Assembly: GCF_016863015.1 (NCBI RefSeq)
Contig: NZ_BOOB01000039.1
Coordinates: forward strand, 62,001 to 126,000
Source: Microbispora amethystogenes
GTDB taxonomy: Bacteria > Actinomycetota > Actinomycetes > Streptosporangiales > Streptosporangiaceae
Length of the DNA: 64,000 nucleotides
Direction: 5' to 3'
The position numbers were made by a program, and so were the translations under genes. Under the pieces are notes generated by a model that was not told the origin of the DNA, ran no database searches, and saw nothing but the letters and a program-made list of their open reading frames with translations. Below, in pieces: positions 34,190 through 43,800 of this stretch (positions are counted from its first letter, which is position 1; each line of letters starts with the position of its first letter).

Positions 34190-35349
34190 TTCGGCTCCTT
34201 CGATTCGGCGAACGGGGGCAGGGGCAGGGGGAGGCGGGCCGCCACGCGGAAGCCGCCGCCCGGCCGGGGACCGGCCGAGAGCGATCCGCCGAGCGCCGCC
34301 GCGCGCTCGCGCATGCCGGGGACGCCGTTGCCGCCTCCCAGCCCCGCCACCGCGCGCGCCGCCCCCGCGCCGTCGTCCTCGATCACCAGGCCCAGCTCCT
34401 CGGGGGCGTACGCGACACTGATCGTCACGCGGGAGCCCGGCGCGTGCCGGGAGACGTTGGTGAGCGACTCCTGGACGATCCGGTATCCGGCCCGGTCGAT
34501 GCCGGGGGGCAGCGGGCGCGGCTCCCCGGCGACCTCCACGGTCACGGGCAGGCCGCTGCCCTCGGCGAGGCCGGCGAGGTGGGCCATCCCGGCCGTGGGA
34601 GACCGCGGCGCGCCCTCCTTCAGCAGGCTGAGCACCCCGCGCATCTCGGTGAGCACGTCTCTCGACGCCTGCTTGATCGCGGTCAGCGCGGTGCGGGCCT
34701 GCTCCGGATGGTCGTCCAGCAGGTGCAGCGCGGTGGACGCCTGCACGTGGATCAGCGAGATGTTGTGGGCGAGCACGTCGTGCAGCTCCTGGGCCATGGT
34801 CAGCCGTTCCTCGCTGGCCTGCCGTCTGGCCTCCTCGCGTTCCACCCGCCGGCGTTCGGCCAGGCGCTCGCGGCGCACCCGGTGCCACTCCGCGACGGTC
34901 AGCGTGAGCAGCAGGTACGCCGCGACCGCCGTGTGGTGGAAGAGCCCGGCCCGGTGGGGGATGAGCCAGGTGGCGTAGGCGACGACGAACAGGAAGAACA
35001 CCCCCGACGCCGACCACGCCGCGCGGCGGTGCCCGTTCCCCACCGCGCTGAAGATCACGATGATCGGGCTGAAGAACACCGGCCCGTACGCGTAGTCGAA
35101 CAGCATGTAGACCGAGGTCGCGGTGAGCGTGACGACCAGCGCGACGACCGGGGCGCGGCGGCGCAGCGCGATGGCGGCCGGCCCGACCAGCAGCAACGCG
35201 CCGCCCCACCAGGTCAGCGGCACCCGCCCGAGGTCCGGGTTGCGCAGCTGCCAGAACTGGGCGCCGATCGTCAGGACCACCTGGGCGATCCCGACGACGA
35301 CCGGCAGAACGGGATCGACGCGGTGATACAAGTCGGAACGGGAGCGCAC
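34186..35349 (-). CDS. NarX-type sensor histidine kinase
   Basis: A 387-residue membrane sensor. Four to five membrane helices lie within residues 12-150 with little extracytoplasmic sequence. A HisKA_3 dimerisation domain follows, with the phospho-His in MAQELHDVLAHNISLIHVQAS-like context (about residue 185-195), then a HATPase domain with VIEDDGAGAARAV and GGNGVPGMRERA. GTG 35349 is the start. It is coupled to the NarL-type regulator. Such pairs in actinomycetes often control efflux pumps or stress genes; none is adjacent here. Confidence 0.92.
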   Translation of the reverse strand: MRSRSDLYHRVDPVLPVVVGIAQVVLTIGAQFWQLRNPDLGRVPLTWWGGALLLVGPAAIALRRRAPVVALVVTLTATSVYMLFDYAYGPVFFSPIIVIFSAVGNGHRRAAWSASGVFFLFVVAYATWLIPHRAGLFHHTAVAAYLLLTLTVAEWHRVRRERLAERRRVEREEARRQASEERLTMAQELHDVLAHNISLIHVQASTALHLLDDHPEQARTALTAIKQASRDVLTEMRGVLSLLKEGAPRSPTAGMAHLAGLAEGSGLPVTVEVAGEPRPLPPGIDRAGYRIVQESLTNVSRHAPGSRVTISVAYAPEELGLVIEDDGAGAARAVAGLGGGNGVPGMRERAAALGGSLSAGPRPGGGFRVAARLPLPLPPFAESKEPK

Positions 35350-35519
35350 ATCCGCACGCTAGGCCCTTCCCGCCGATGGTCGCATCCGACCGTGGCCGCA
35401 TGGCCGCGTACGTCCGGGGGAGTAGCCGGGCGGGCGTCCAAAAGTGGACATTCCCGTTTCGATCTGACTCCGGTGAGTCATGCTGTAGTGATCGTTCACG
35501 TGGTGGAGGTGCCGCACGC

Positions 35520-37301
35520 ATGAGGAGTGTCGTCGTCACGTCGCTGGGAGTGCTCACGCTGGCGGGCCTGCTCGTCCCGCCCGCCGAGGCGGCTCCGGCC
35601 GTACACACGCCACCTCCCAAGGAGGTCAAACGGCCGGTCGCGGAGGGGTACGGCGGGGCGGTGGCCACCGTGGACCTCGACGCCAGCAAGGCCGCGCTCA
35701 CGGTGCTGCGCCAGGGCGGCAACGCCATGGACGCGGCGGTGGCGGGGGCGGCCGCGCTCGGCGTGACCGAGCCCTACTCGGCCGGTCTCGCAGGTGGCGG
35801 CTTCCTCGTCTACTACGACGCGCGCCACCGGAAGGTGACCACGATCGACGGCCGCGAGACCGCCCCCCGGGCGATGACCTCGACGGCCCTGGAGGGCATC
35901 CCGTTCGCCGAGGCGGTCAGCAGCGGCCTGTCGGTGGGCGTGCCGGGCAGCGTCGCGCAGTGGGACCTGGCGCTGCGGAAGTACGGCACGATGTCGCTGC
36001 GGCAGGCGCTGCGCCCCGCGATCGAGATCGCCGACAGGGGCTTCGTCGTCGACCAGACGTTCCACGACCAGACCCAGCAGAACGCCGACCGGTTCGCCGA
36101 CTTCACCCCGACCGCGGCGCTCTACCTGCCGGGCGGGCAGCCGCCTCCGGTCGGGTCGGTCTTCCGCAACCCCGACCTCGCGCGCACCTACCGTGAGCTG
36201 GGCATCCGCGGCCCCGCCTGGTTGTACGGCGGCGACCTCGGCCGCGAGATCGTCAACACGGTGAAGAAGCCGCCGGTGCGCGCGGGCGCCACCCGGAACG
36301 TCCGGTCCGGGCTCATGGAGGTGAGCGACCTCAGGGCCTACCGCGCGCTCGAACGGCCGCCGACGAAGGTCACGTACAAGGGCATGGACGTGTACGGCAT
36401 GGCGCCGCCGTCCTCGGGCGGATCGACGGTGGGCGAGGCGCTCAACATCCTGGAGGCGGTGCCGAAGATCGGCCTGCACGAGTATCTGGAGGCCTCCCGG
36501 CTCGCCTTCGCCGACCGCAACGCCTACGTCGGCGATCCCGCGTACACGCGGGTGCCGCTCGGGGACCTGCTGTCGGACGGGTTCGCCAAGGAGCGGGCCT
36601 GCCTGATCGGCCCGCGGGCGATGCCGCACCCCGCCGCGCCCGGATCCCCCGACGGCTCCTACTCCGCCTGTGCGTCTGCCGCCCCGGCGGCCTCGGCGCC
36701 GGAGGAGAAGAAGGAGGGCCCGGAGACCACCCACCTCGTGGTGACCGACCGCTGGGGCGACGTGGCGGCCTACAACATCACGATCGAGCAGACCGGCGGC
36801 AGCGGGATCGTGGTGCCGGGCCGCGGCATCCTGCTCAACAACGAGCTCACCGACTTCACCTTCGGCCCGGCGCCCGGCGACCCCAACCTGCCCGCTCCCG
36901 GCAAGCGCCCGCGCTCGTCCATGGCCCCCACGATCGTGCTCAAGGACGGCAGGCCGCTGCTCGCCGTGGGTTCGCCCGGAGGCGCCACCATCATCACGAC
37001 CGTGCTGCAGATCCTGGTCAACCGGCTCGACTTCGGCATGTCCCTGCCCGACGCCGTCGCCGCGCCGCGCGCCTCGCAGCGCAACACCGCCGCCACCCAG
37101 GCCGAGCCCGCGTTCACCCAGTGGTACGGCGCGGAGCTGACGGCGCTCGGTCACACCCTGACGGACGTCCCCGGACCGCCGGCGGGGGAGATCGGCGCGG
37201 CGACCGGCCTGGAGTTCCTCCGCGACGGCAAGGTCCAGGCCGTCGCCGAGCCCGCACGCCGAGGCGGAGGCAGCGCCCTCGTGGTAGGCACACACCGCTG
37301 A
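35520..37301 (+). CDS. ggt: Gamma-glutamyltranspeptidase
   Basis: A 593-residue secreted N-terminal-nucleophile hydrolase that splits gamma-glutamyl bonds of glutathione-like peptides. A short signal peptide (residues 1-22, ending AEA) is followed by the large subunit region (GGNAMDAAVAGAAALGVTEP, GRETAPRAM). The autocleavage point comes before Thr403 in GPETTHLVVTD, which becomes the nucleophile of the small subunit. Small-subunit motifs GILLNNELTDF, RPRSSMAPTIV and GSPGGATIITT are intact. ATG 35520 follows GTGGAGGTG. Monocistronic, with a large inverted-repeat terminator downstream. Confidence 0.94.
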   Translation: MRSVVVTSLGVLTLAGLLVPPAEAAPAVHTPPPKEVKRPVAEGYGGAVATVDLDASKAALTVLRQGGNAMDAAVAGAAALGVTEPYSAGLAGGGFLVYYDARHRKVTTIDGRETAPRAMTSTALEGIPFAEAVSSGLSVGVPGSVAQWDLALRKYGTMSLRQALRPAIEIADRGFVVDQTFHDQTQQNADRFADFTPTAALYLPGGQPPPVGSVFRNPDLARTYRELGIRGPAWLYGGDLGREIVNTVKKPPVRAGATRNVRSGLMEVSDLRAYRALERPPTKVTYKGMDVYGMAPPSSGGSTVGEALNILEAVPKIGLHEYLEASRLAFADRNAYVGDPAYTRVPLGDLLSDGFAKERACLIGPRAMPHPAAPGSPDGSYSACASAAPAASAPEEKKEGPETTHLVVTDRWGDVAAYNITIEQTGGSGIVVPGRGILLNNELTDFTFGPAPGDPNLPAPGKRPRSSMAPTIVLKDGRPLLAVGSPGGATIITTVLQILVNRLDFGMSLPDAVAAPRASQRNTAATQAEPAFTQWYGAELTALGHTLTDVPGPPAGEIGAATGLEFLRDGKVQAVAEPARRGGGSALVVGTHR

Positions 37302-37308
37302 AACGGAG

Positions 37309-37379
37309 GACGACCGCGCCCGAGAGGTCCAGGCCCCGATTGCCCGGGCATGGTGAAGCCGCCGACGGGCGCGGTCGTC
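37309..37379. terminator. Long inverted repeat between ggt and the 57-aa gene
   Basis: GACGACCGCGCCCG (37309-37322) and CGGGCGCGGTCGTC (37366-37379) are perfect 14-base arms around a 43-base loop with its own GC-rich dyads. It lies between convergent genes and is best read as a bidirectional terminator. Confidence 0.6.
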
Positions 37380-37398
37380 GGCGGCTGGTACAGGTATG

Positions 37399-37572
37399 TC
37401 AGCGAACCAGGAGGTACGCCACCACGGCGAGGACGACGACGAGCGCCACCCCGATGGCGATCCACATCGGCAGGCGGGACGGCCGCTCCTGGGAGATCTC
37501 CGCGTCCTGCTGCTGAGCGAACACCCGGAAAGCCTGCGTGTTTCCGGCCGGGTCGATCTGAGGGTCGGACAT
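37399..37572 (-). CDS. Small single-pass membrane protein (57 aa)
   Basis: A 57-codon frame from ATG 37572 to TGA 37401-37399. A polar N-terminal part (MSDPQIDPAGNTQAFRVF and a Q/D/E-rich stretch) is followed by one clear membrane helix (WIAIGVALVVVLAVVAYLLV) that ends in a single Arg. The coding pattern and the convergent position behind a terminator support a real gene, although no strong ribosome-binding site is seen. Function unknown. Confidence 0.6.
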   Translation of the reverse strand: MSDPQIDPAGNTQAFRVFAQQQDAEISQERPSRLPMWIAIGVALVVVLAVVAYLLVR

Positions 37573-37717
37573 GGGCACGACTCTAGCGACAGACGAGGTC
37601 CCCTGGCTGCGATTTGTCGGATTTCACGCTCTCTCGCCGCCGGGCCCGGCCGGACGCGCGCCGCCGCCGGTCGCCGGACAACCCCGGCGCGCGTGCGGGA
37701 CCGCCGCGACCGGCGGA

Positions 37718-37723
37718 TAGCGT
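37718..37723 (+). promoter_or_regulatory. -10 element for a leaderless SURF1 transcript
   Basis: TAGCGT ends seven bases before the SURF1 ATG at 37731, so transcription would start on or next to the A of the start codon. No ribosome-binding site precedes the ATG, which agrees with leaderless translation. Confidence 0.45.
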
Positions 37724-37730
37724 GGTAACC

Positions 37731-38543
37731 ATGCTGCGCACCCTCCTGTCTCCCCGGCTGGTGGCCCTGCACCTGCTGGTCATCGGGGTGCTCGTGTCGT
37801 TCACGTTCCTCGGCCGCTGGCAGCTCGGCGTCTTCGAGTCGTCGGGCGCGCCCCGGCGGGCCCCCGATCCCGCTCCGGTTGCCGTCACGCACCTGACCCA
37901 GGTCGGGCGGTACGTCGCCGTGGACGACGTGGGCCGCAGGGTGACCGCGACGGGCGTCTACGACGCGGCGAACCAGCTTCTGGTGGCCGACCGGGTCGCC
38001 GACGTCGCCGCGCCCGGCGGACGGGCCGCCCGGGGAGACGGATTCTGGCTGCTCACCCCGCTGCGGCTCGCGGACGGCACGGTCGTCCCGGTCGTACGCG
38101 GCTGGGTCCGCTCGGCCGGGGATCCCGCGACCGCCGTGCCGGAGGGCACGGTCACGGTGACCGGACGGCTGCGGCACGCGGAGCAGACCGGCGACGTGCA
38201 GCGCACCGGGCTGCTCCCGCGCGGCCAGGTGGCGACCGTGTCGACGGCGGAGCTGATCAACATGTGGCCGGACGCGCGGGTGCGGGACGGATTCGTCGTC
38301 GCCACCACCCAGGAGCCGCCCTCTCGCGCCACGCCCGTGGCCGTGCCCGCCCCCACCATCGGTGGCGGTCTCACCTGGCGGAACCTCGCCTACGCGCTGC
38401 AGTGGTGGGTCTTCGCGTTGTTCGCGGTGTACATGTGGTTCCACTTCGTCCGCGACGCCCTGCGCGGACGGCGGCAGGAGCCCTCAGGGCCGGAGTCGAA
38501 GGGGCCGGAGTCGGCGGGGCCGGCCGCGCCCGCGGAGGCCTGA
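37731..38543 (+). CDS. SURF1-like cytochrome oxidase assembly protein
   Basis: A 270-residue membrane protein with the SURF1 layout. An N-terminal helix (about residues 8-26) ends in FTFLGRWQLG, an extracytoplasmic domain follows (VTATGVYDAANQLLVADR, GFWLLTPLRLADGTVVPVVRGWV), and a C-terminal helix (NLAYALQWWVFALFAVYMW) is followed by a charged tail. SURF1 helps insert haem into aa3-type cytochrome c oxidase. ATG 37731 sits directly behind a -10 element. The DUF3817 protein encoded next is a frequent neighbour in actinobacteria. Confidence 0.9.
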   Translation: MLRTLLSPRLVALHLLVIGVLVSFTFLGRWQLGVFESSGAPRRAPDPAPVAVTHLTQVGRYVAVDDVGRRVTATGVYDAANQLLVADRVADVAAPGGRAARGDGFWLLTPLRLADGTVVPVVRGWVRSAGDPATAVPEGTVTVTGRLRHAEQTGDVQRTGLLPRGQVATVSTAELINMWPDARVRDGFVVATTQEPPSRATPVAVPAPTIGGGLTWRNLAYALQWWVFALFAVYMWFHFVRDALRGRRQEPSGPESKGPESAGPAAPAEA

Positions 38544-38633
38544 CGCACTCCCGCTTCGGGCCCTGGAACCGGAACCGGCGGCCGGCATGGATATCGTGTG
38601 GTGACCGTTTCCCCAGCAGAGGTGTTGATCGAC

Positions 38634-38945
38634 GTGGAGTCCGCGCTCAACTTCTACCGCGTCATGGCGTACGTCGTCGGCGTCATGCTGCTCGTGCTCT
38701 GTGTCGGCATGGTCGTCAAGTACGGCTTCGACAACGGCACGATGGTCGCGGTGGTCGGGCCGATCCACGGCTTCCTCTACATGGTCTACCTGGTGGCCGC
38801 GATCAACCTGGGCCTGATCAAGGCGCGCTGGTCGATCGGCTATCTGCTGCTCGTGCTCGTGTCGGGCACGATCCCGTTCCTGTCCTTCGTCCTGGAGCGG
38901 AGCGTCACCGAGCGGGTCCGCAGGACGATCGCCGCCACCTCGTGA
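38634..38945 (+). CDS. DUF3817 domain-containing membrane protein
   Basis: A protein of about 103 residues with three membrane helices and the DUF3817 pattern (ALNFYRVMAYVVGVMLL, VGPIHGFLYMVYLVAA, SGTIPFLSFVLE). Function unknown; it often accompanies SURF1 genes. The start is uncertain: GTG 38634 has AGAGGTG nine bases upstream and fits the family's short N-terminus, while GTG 38598 is the first in-frame choice. Confidence 0.8.
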   Translation: MESALNFYRVMAYVVGVMLLVLCVGMVVKYGFDNGTMVAVVGPIHGFLYMVYLVAAINLGLIKARWSIGYLLLVLVSGTIPFLSFVLERSVTERVRRTIAATS

Positions 38946-39014
38946 CGGCGTGCGGGATCCCGGCCGCGCGGCCCGTGGGGGCGGCGGCGGCCAGGACCTT
39001 CCGGTGCCGGAGCC

Positions 39015-39209
39015 TCAGCCGCCGATCTGACGGCGCCGGATGCGCTTGAGGCGCGCCCGCTGCGACTCGTCGAGCATGAAGTAACCGACGACCGGGGCGC
39101 CCAGCACGCCGAGCGTGATCAGCCAGGCCAGGAGCGTCGGCACCGGCAGGATGAACACCAGCACGGCCACCACCGCCGCGCCCACGTAGTACTTGCCCAG
39201 TGGCGACAT
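39015..39209 (-). CDS. Small two-helix membrane protein (64 aa)
   Basis: A 64-residue protein with two hydrophobic helices (YYVGAAVVAVLVFILPVP and LLAWLITLGVLGAPVVGYFM) and a strongly basic C-terminal tail (RARLKRIRRRQ). ATG 39209 follows GAAAGG at nine bases. It lies behind the hemerythrin gene in the same direction, 96 bases away, and may be co-transcribed. Function unknown. Confidence 0.65.
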   Translation of the reverse strand: MSPLGKYYVGAAVVAVLVFILPVPTLLAWLITLGVLGAPVVGYFMLDESQRARLKRIRRRQIGG

Positions 39210-39305
39210 CGTCAGGCCTTTCGTGTGGATCCCCAAAGGGGGATCGTCCGCGTCGCCTGGACAACGCCCGGGGCGGGCGGCGAGTTCCGCACACGCCGCC
39301 GGCGC

Positions 39306-39899
39306 TCAGCCCTCGCCGGACTCGGACTTGCCCATCGCCTTGCGGATCAGGTCGCGGGCACGATCCATGATCGCCAGCGGGGGGCCCATCAGGATGTTCT
39401 CGGCCGGTGAGGTGACCCCCGGATGCGGGTGCGTGGGCGCGACGGCCTCCGCGGCCTTGACCCCCACGGCCATCGCCCTGCGCTGGCCCTCGGACGTGCA
39501 CGCCTTCAGTTCGGAGAACTCGTAGCGCTCCTCGGCGGCGGCGTGCGCGAACACGGCGGCCCTGAGCCGCTCCAGCTCCTGGGTGAACCCCGGCGCCGTC
39601 GCGTCCATCTCGTCGAGACGGCAGAGCAGTTCCTTCGCCTCTTCCTCCTCCTGCAGGCGGTTGTCCACGATCGCGTCCCCGCCGACCAGCTTGCGCCGGG
39701 CGTAGGGATGGACGATCTCCTCCTCGGCCGTCTCATGCACGGCCAGCATGCGGGCGAGGCGGCTGAAGGCCTCCTTGCGCTCCTTCCCGCGGCATCTGTC
39801 AACCTCGTCGAACAGCTCCCGGATGAGGGCGTGCTGCTGGATCAGGAGATCGATCACGTCGTTCTCCCGCATGGTCTCCGGCCTTGTCTGGCGGTCCAT
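39306..39899 (-). CDS. Hemerythrin HHE domain protein
   Basis: A 197-residue cytoplasmic helical protein with the HHE cation-binding pattern: IQQHALIRELFDEV, MLAVHETAEEEIVHPYARR and AAVFAHAAAEERYEF supply the His and Glu ligands of a di-iron site. Such proteins bind oxygen or nitric oxide or protect against oxidative stress. The C-terminal 50 residues carry a THPHPGV region and a basic helix. It is divergent from an OmpR-type response regulator. Confidence 0.85.
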   Translation of the reverse strand: MDRQTRPETMRENDVIDLLIQQHALIRELFDEVDRCRGKERKEAFSRLARMLAVHETAEEEIVHPYARRKLVGGDAIVDNRLQEEEEAKELLCRLDEMDATAPGFTQELERLRAAVFAHAAAEERYEFSELKACTSEGQRRAMAVGVKAAEAVAPTHPHPGVTSPAENILMGPPLAIMDRARDLIRKAMGKSESGEG

Positions 39900-40045
39900 A
39901 GCGCCTCCTTCCTGGTCATATGCGGGCTACCCGGAACCTGGACCCGAAACCACGACCGGCGGAATCGGCGCGGACGCCGCCGCAGGTCACGAGTGGCCCG
40001 GCCGCCTCGCCGCGGCCGGGCGCCGCCGCCCGGGCGCGTGACGCG

Positions 40046-40085
40046 CTGCACGGGATCTGCACAGATGCGCACGGCGCTTCTGCAC
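40046..40085. promoter_or_regulatory. CTGCAC direct repeats upstream of the OmpR-type regulator
   Basis: CTGCAC occurs at 40046, 40057 and 40080, that is at spacings of 11 and 23 bases, on one face of the helix. The last two are extended to TCTGCACAG. OmpR/PhoB-family regulators bind such 11-bp-phased direct repeats, so autoregulation of the gene starting at 40108 is likely. Confidence 0.5.
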
Positions 40086-40107
40086 AGGCGGGTCCTACGC
40101 TTCCTGC

Positions 40108-40797
40108 ATGGCCTTCCCCCAGCAACGCCGTGTGCTCGTGGTCGAGGACGACCAGACCATCGCGAACGCCGTACGCCTCAGGCTCCTCGCGGAGGGCTTC
40201 GACGTGCGGGTGGCGGGCGACGGAGAGGGGGCGCTCGCGGCCTACGCGAAGGCCGAGCCCGACCTGGTGGTCCTCGACCGGTTGCTGCCCGGCCTGGACG
40301 GCCTGGAGGTCTGCCGCAGGATGCAGGCCGCCCGCCCGGTGCCGGTGCTCATGCTGACCGCGCTTGGCGAGGAGACCGATGTGCTGGTCGGGCTGGGCGT
40401 GGGAGCCGACGACTACATCACCAAGCCGTTCAGCATGCGGGAGCTCGTCGCCAGGATCCACGCGCTGCTGCGGCGGGTGGAGCGGGCCGGCCTGCTGGCC
40501 CAGGAGGAGACGGTGATCCGGATCGGTGAGGTCGAGATCAACACGGCCGAGCGCCGCGTTTTCGTGCGCGGCACCGAGGCGCAGCTCACCCGGACCGAGT
40601 TCGACCTGCTGCGGCGCCTCGCCGAGCGTCCCGGCCAGGTCTTCGAGCGGGAGCGGCTGCTCTCGGACATCTGGGGCTTCTCCGAGGCCGCCGCGACCCG
40701 GACCGTGGACAGCCACATCCGCGCCCTGCGCCGCAAGCTCGGGTCGGAGGTCGTCCGCACCGTCCACGGTGTCGGCTACGCGCTCGTCCGCCCGTGA
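40108..40797 (+). CDS. OmpR/PhoB family response regulator
   Basis: A 229-residue response regulator. The receiver domain (residues 8-125) has VVEDDQ, the phosphoacceptor Asp in LVVLDRLLPGLDG, and YITKPFSMREL with the conserved Lys. The C-terminal winged helix (about residues 135-229) has LTRTEFDLLRRLAERPGQVF and RTVDSHIRALRRKL. The histidine kinase starts 28 bases downstream, so the two form one operon. Direct repeats in its upstream region suggest autoregulation. Confidence 0.94.
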   Translation: MAFPQQRRVLVVEDDQTIANAVRLRLLAEGFDVRVAGDGEGALAAYAKAEPDLVVLDRLLPGLDGLEVCRRMQAARPVPVLMLTALGEETDVLVGLGVGADDYITKPFSMRELVARIHALLRRVERAGLLAQEETVIRIGEVEINTAERRVFVRGTEAQLTRTEFDLLRRLAERPGQVFERERLLSDIWGFSEAAATRTVDSHIRALRRKLGSEVVRTVHGVGYALVRP

Positions 40798-40825
40798 CGC
40801 GCGCCGCGAAGGAAAGAGCCACGCG

Positions 40826-43800
40826 ATGAGGCCGCTCGACTTCCTCGGCCGGATCAAGGTCAAGCTCGGGATCGTGATCGTGCTCGCCGTGGTCGCGGCG
40901 TTCGTCGTGAACGAGGTGGGCATCAACTCCGGCCTCACCCGCGACCTGAGGATCGCGATCGCCGTCGCCCTCGCGATGGTCATGGTCCAGTTCCTCGCCC
41001 GGGGCATGATCCGGCCGCTGCGCGAGATGGCCGCCGCCGCGCAGACGATCGCCAAGGGCCGGTACGGCCTGCGGGTGACGGCGACCTCCCGCGACGAGGT
41101 GGGCGAACTGGCCCGCGCCTTCAACGCGATGGCCGCCGATCTCGCGGAGGTCGACCGGCAGCGGCGCGAACTGGTGGCCAACGTCAGCCATGAGCTGCGC
41201 ACCCCGATCGCCGGTCTGCAGGCGGTGCTGGAGAACGTCGTCGACGGCGTGTCGCCCCCCGACCTCGACACCCTGGGCACGGCCCTCGCCCAGACGCAGC
41301 GGCTGGGCCGTCTCGTGGCCCAGCTTCTCGACCTGTCGCGGCTCGACTCGGGGGCGCGCCTGATCGAGCCGGAGAACCTCGACCTCGCGTCGCTGTGCCG
41401 TCAGGCGGTCTCGGAGGCGTCGATCGCGCGTGACGACGTGACCGTCGAGAGCGCGGTGCCGCCGGGGACCGTCCTCGCCGCCGACCCGGCCCTGCTCGCG
41501 CAGGTGCTGGCCAACCTGCTCGACAACGCCGTACGGCACAGCCCGCCGGGCGGGAGGGTCCGGGTGGAGACGCGGGCCGCCGGGCCGGCCGTGGAGATCA
41601 GTGTGATCGACGACGGCCCCGGCATCCCGCCGGGGGAGCGGGCCCGGGTGTTCGAGCGCTTCTCCCGGCTCGACGCCGGGCGGGCCGCCGACGCGGGCGG
41701 CGCGGGGCTCGGTCTCGCGATCGCCAAGGAGATCGCCGAGTTGCACGGCGGGACGATCACCGTGGCCGACCCGCCGCCTGAGAGAAACGGTCACGCACCG
41801 GCCGAGGGCTGCCGGATGGTCGTCGCGCTGCCACGGCACAGAGACCCGGCGACCGGGGAGGGCCCGGACGCGCCCCTCCACGCCGGTGAGCGAAGGGGAA
41901 CCATGAACGCCAAGCAGGCCGGCGAGGGCCGTCCCGGAGATCAGCACGAGGCGGCCGGACCCCCGGCCGCGCCTCGGGAGGCCGGGCTTCGGAACGGTGC
42001 GCTTGTGGACGGTGCGCTCACCGATGGGGGAGCGGAGCGCGGGGCGGTCGCGGCCGGTCCCGCGGAGCGACACGACGTGGTCCCGGCTGCGCCTGCGGAG
42101 GCCGGGGTTCGGGACGGCCTGCTTGTGGACGGCAACGCGGGGCGCGGGGTGAGCACAGCGGGGCACGGGGAGCACGGCGTCGTCTCGGCCGTGCCCGCGT
42201 CTCCCGCGTCTCCCGCGTCTCCGGTGCGTCCGGACGGCGACTCGGCCCGGGAGCACGCGATGGACGACGTAAGGGACGGCACGCGGGGTGCGGAGCGCGG
42301 GGAGGAACACCGGCAGGGCGTCATGGCGTCGTGGGGAGAGGGGCGCACGGGGCGGGGGCCCGCGAGTCCGCCTGCCGGCTCGGCTGCCGGTCCGCCGGTG
42401 ACCTGGCCGTACGCCGCGCTCGCCCAAGCCCGGGCGGGGCGGTCGGCACGGGCCGCTCTCGGCGCGGGCCTCGGCATGGTGGGAGGGTTCCTCGCCGGGC
42501 TGATCGCGGCGGCCGTCCTCGGGGTGTACGGCGAAGGGCTGCTGGGCGCGGCCGCGATCCTGCTGTTCACCGTGGGCGGCGCGGCCGCGGGCGCCGCTTT
42601 CGGCTCGTCCCCGGTCCACCGGTACTCCGGGGCACCGCACGGGACGCAGCAGGGGACGCCGGGTGAGGCGCCGCAGGAGGAGACACCGTGGAGCGAGGCG
42701 CCCGCGTACGTGCCGCCGCCGCTGTTCCCCCGGCCGGATCTGCCGGACGCGCCCCGGTGGCTGTTGCCGGCCGCCGCGGCGGCCGGCCTGGTCGCGGCCG
42801 TCGCCCTGCCGTACGCGTCGGCCGGGCTCGGTTCCGTGCTGACGGCGGTGGCGCTGGGGGCGGCGGCCTTCCCGGCGGTGCTGCCTCGGCGGCGGGGCCG
42901 GCTCACCCCGTGGACGGTGGCCCTCGGCCTCCTGGCGTACGCGCTGGTCGCCGTGGCCCTCTTCCGCGACGCGGAATGGCTGGTCGCGCCGGTGCTGCTG
43001 GCCGCGTTCGCCGTGGGGTCGCTCGCGCTGTCCGGCGGCGGGCGGGGCTGGCTCGGGGTGATCAGAGGAGGGATCTCGGTCGTCTTCGCGATGCTGCCGG
43101 TGCCGTGGTTCCTGGCCGGGCCGGTCCGGGATCTGGCCCGGCGTAGCCGCGTGCTGCCCACCCTGGTCGGCGCCGCCGTGACCGTCGTGCTCCTGGGCGT
43201 CTTCGGCCTGCTGTTCGCCTCGGCCGACGCCGTCTTCTCGGCGTTCGTCGGCGACCTGCTGCGGACGCCCGACTGGGCCTGGGACCTGCCGTACCGGATC
43301 TTCGTATTCTGTGTGTTCGCGGTGCTGGCGGTGGCGGCGGTGCTGGTGGGACTGCGTCCGGTGGCCGAGCCCGCCCCGCCCGACCTGCGGATGTCCCTCG
43401 GCCGTCAGGTGTGGATGATCCCGCTGATCGGGCTGAACCTGCTGTTCGCGGCGTTTGTGACCGTGCAGATCACGGTGTTGTTCGGCGGAAGCCGCAGGGT
43501 GCTGTCGACGGCGGGCCTCACCTACGCGGAGTACGCCAGGTCAGGCTTCTTCGAGCTCGTCACGGTCAGCGTCTTCGTGCTCGGCATCGTCGCGGGCGCG
43601 GTCGCGCTGCTGCGCCGGCAGAGCCGGGCCGACCGCCGGTTGCTCGCCGCGCTGCTCGGCCTGCTGTGCGCGTTCACGCTGGTCGTCCTCGCGTCGGCGC
43701 TGCACCGCCTCGGCCTTTACACCGACGCGTACGGCCTGTCGCGGCTGCGGGCCTCGGTGGAGGCGACGATCTGGTGGCTCGGCGCGGTGTTCGTGCTGGT

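Noticed and set aside
33524-35728. A 734-codon frame that would make a giant response regulator
   Set aside because: The N-terminal 500 codons are Arg/Pro/Gly-rich shadow of the histidine kinase; the receiver domain starts at GTG 34189.
35496-38444. A 982-codon minus-strand frame opposite ggt and SURF1
   Set aside because: It is a typical high-GC shadow with no motifs; both genes on the plus strand are well-supported families.
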